Under the pieces are notes generated by a model. The model searched no databases. It was not told where the DNA came from and saw nothing but the letters and a program-made list of their open reading frames with translations. Source: Lachnospiraceae bacterium (GTDB lineage Bacteria; Bacillota; Clostridia; Lachnospirales; Lachnospiraceae). Taken from it: a stretch of 13,827 nt of DNA. The stretch lies in the NCBI GenBank assembly GCA_021205045.1, contig JAJPYH010000208.1, positions 1-13,827 of the forward strand, given 5' to 3'. Numbering within the stretch: position 1 is the stretch's first letter; every line of letters begins with the position of its first letter. Made by a program: the position numbers and the translations under genes. This document shows positions 13,781 through 13,827 of the stretch, piece after piece.

Positions 13781-13827
13781 ATAACATAAAATAAATAACT
13801 GGCCAAATAATGGCTTTTGTGCTATAC
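13779..13827. repeat. imperfect inverted repeat abutting the sortase remnant
   Basis: GTATAACATAAAA (13779-13791) and TTTTGTGCTATAC (13815-13827) are inverted copies agreeing at 11 of 13 positions. The 23 nt between them are AT-rich and contain a short GCCA/TGGC stem. It may be a short palindromic insertion or the end of a mobile element continuing past the window. No transposase is visible. Confidence 0.4.

Overview
The window looks like chromosomal DNA of an anaerobic Gram-positive Clostridia member, most likely Lachnospiraceae. This rests on gene content: a complete Rnf operon in clostridial order followed by apbE, a NusG domain II protein and a Gx transporter gene, plus an O-acetylhomoserine sulfhydrylase and a class C sortase remnant. 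The genus cannot be read from the sequence. Every confidently assigned gene is on the minus strand, so the window is best read from high to low coordinates.

Right end (13827 to 10942): the catalytic part of a class C sortase has lost its N-terminal half at an AT-rich segment bounded by an imperfect inverted repeat. Next come a well-formed promoter, a D12-class adenine DNA methyltransferase (448 aa), and a PseG-like glycosyl hydrolase that starts just after the methyltransferase stop.

Centre (10941 to 3588): a 132-nt control region holds an extended -10 promoter, a dyad over the probable transcription start and three tandem 22-nt repeats. It precedes a tightly packed operon rnfC-rnfD-rnfG-rnfE-rnfA-rnfB-apbE-(NusG domain II)-(Gx transporter). 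Most junctions overlap by 1 to 17 nt; only rnfA-rnfB has a real gap (111 nt), which holds a perfect 14-nt palindrome. RnfB and RnfC carry iron-sulfur clusters, RnfA and RnfE carry the membrane cysteines, and RnfG and RnfD carry covalent-FMN threonines that ApbE would modify. Together they would form a ferredoxin:NAD+ oxidoreductase that pumps Na+ or H+. A membrane glucosyltransferase-family gene (3543 to 1951) follows 44 nt later.

Left end (1950 to 1): a 455-nt stretch without a recognised gene has back-to-back sigma-A-type promoters. One reads left into metY through a leader with a perfect 13-bp stem-loop. The other reads right into a 36-codon hydrophobic/basic small ORF whose ribosome binding site is part of a short palindrome, and antisense promoter-like sequences lie inside and just after that ORF. 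metY fills 1495 to 212; bases 1 to 211 are non-coding.

The best leads for something undescribed are the repeated ATG-codon-stop units in the rnf leader, the small-ORF/antisense locus beside metY, and the Cys-rich tail of RnfE. No CRISPR array, tRNA, rRNA, complete transposase or phage gene was seen.
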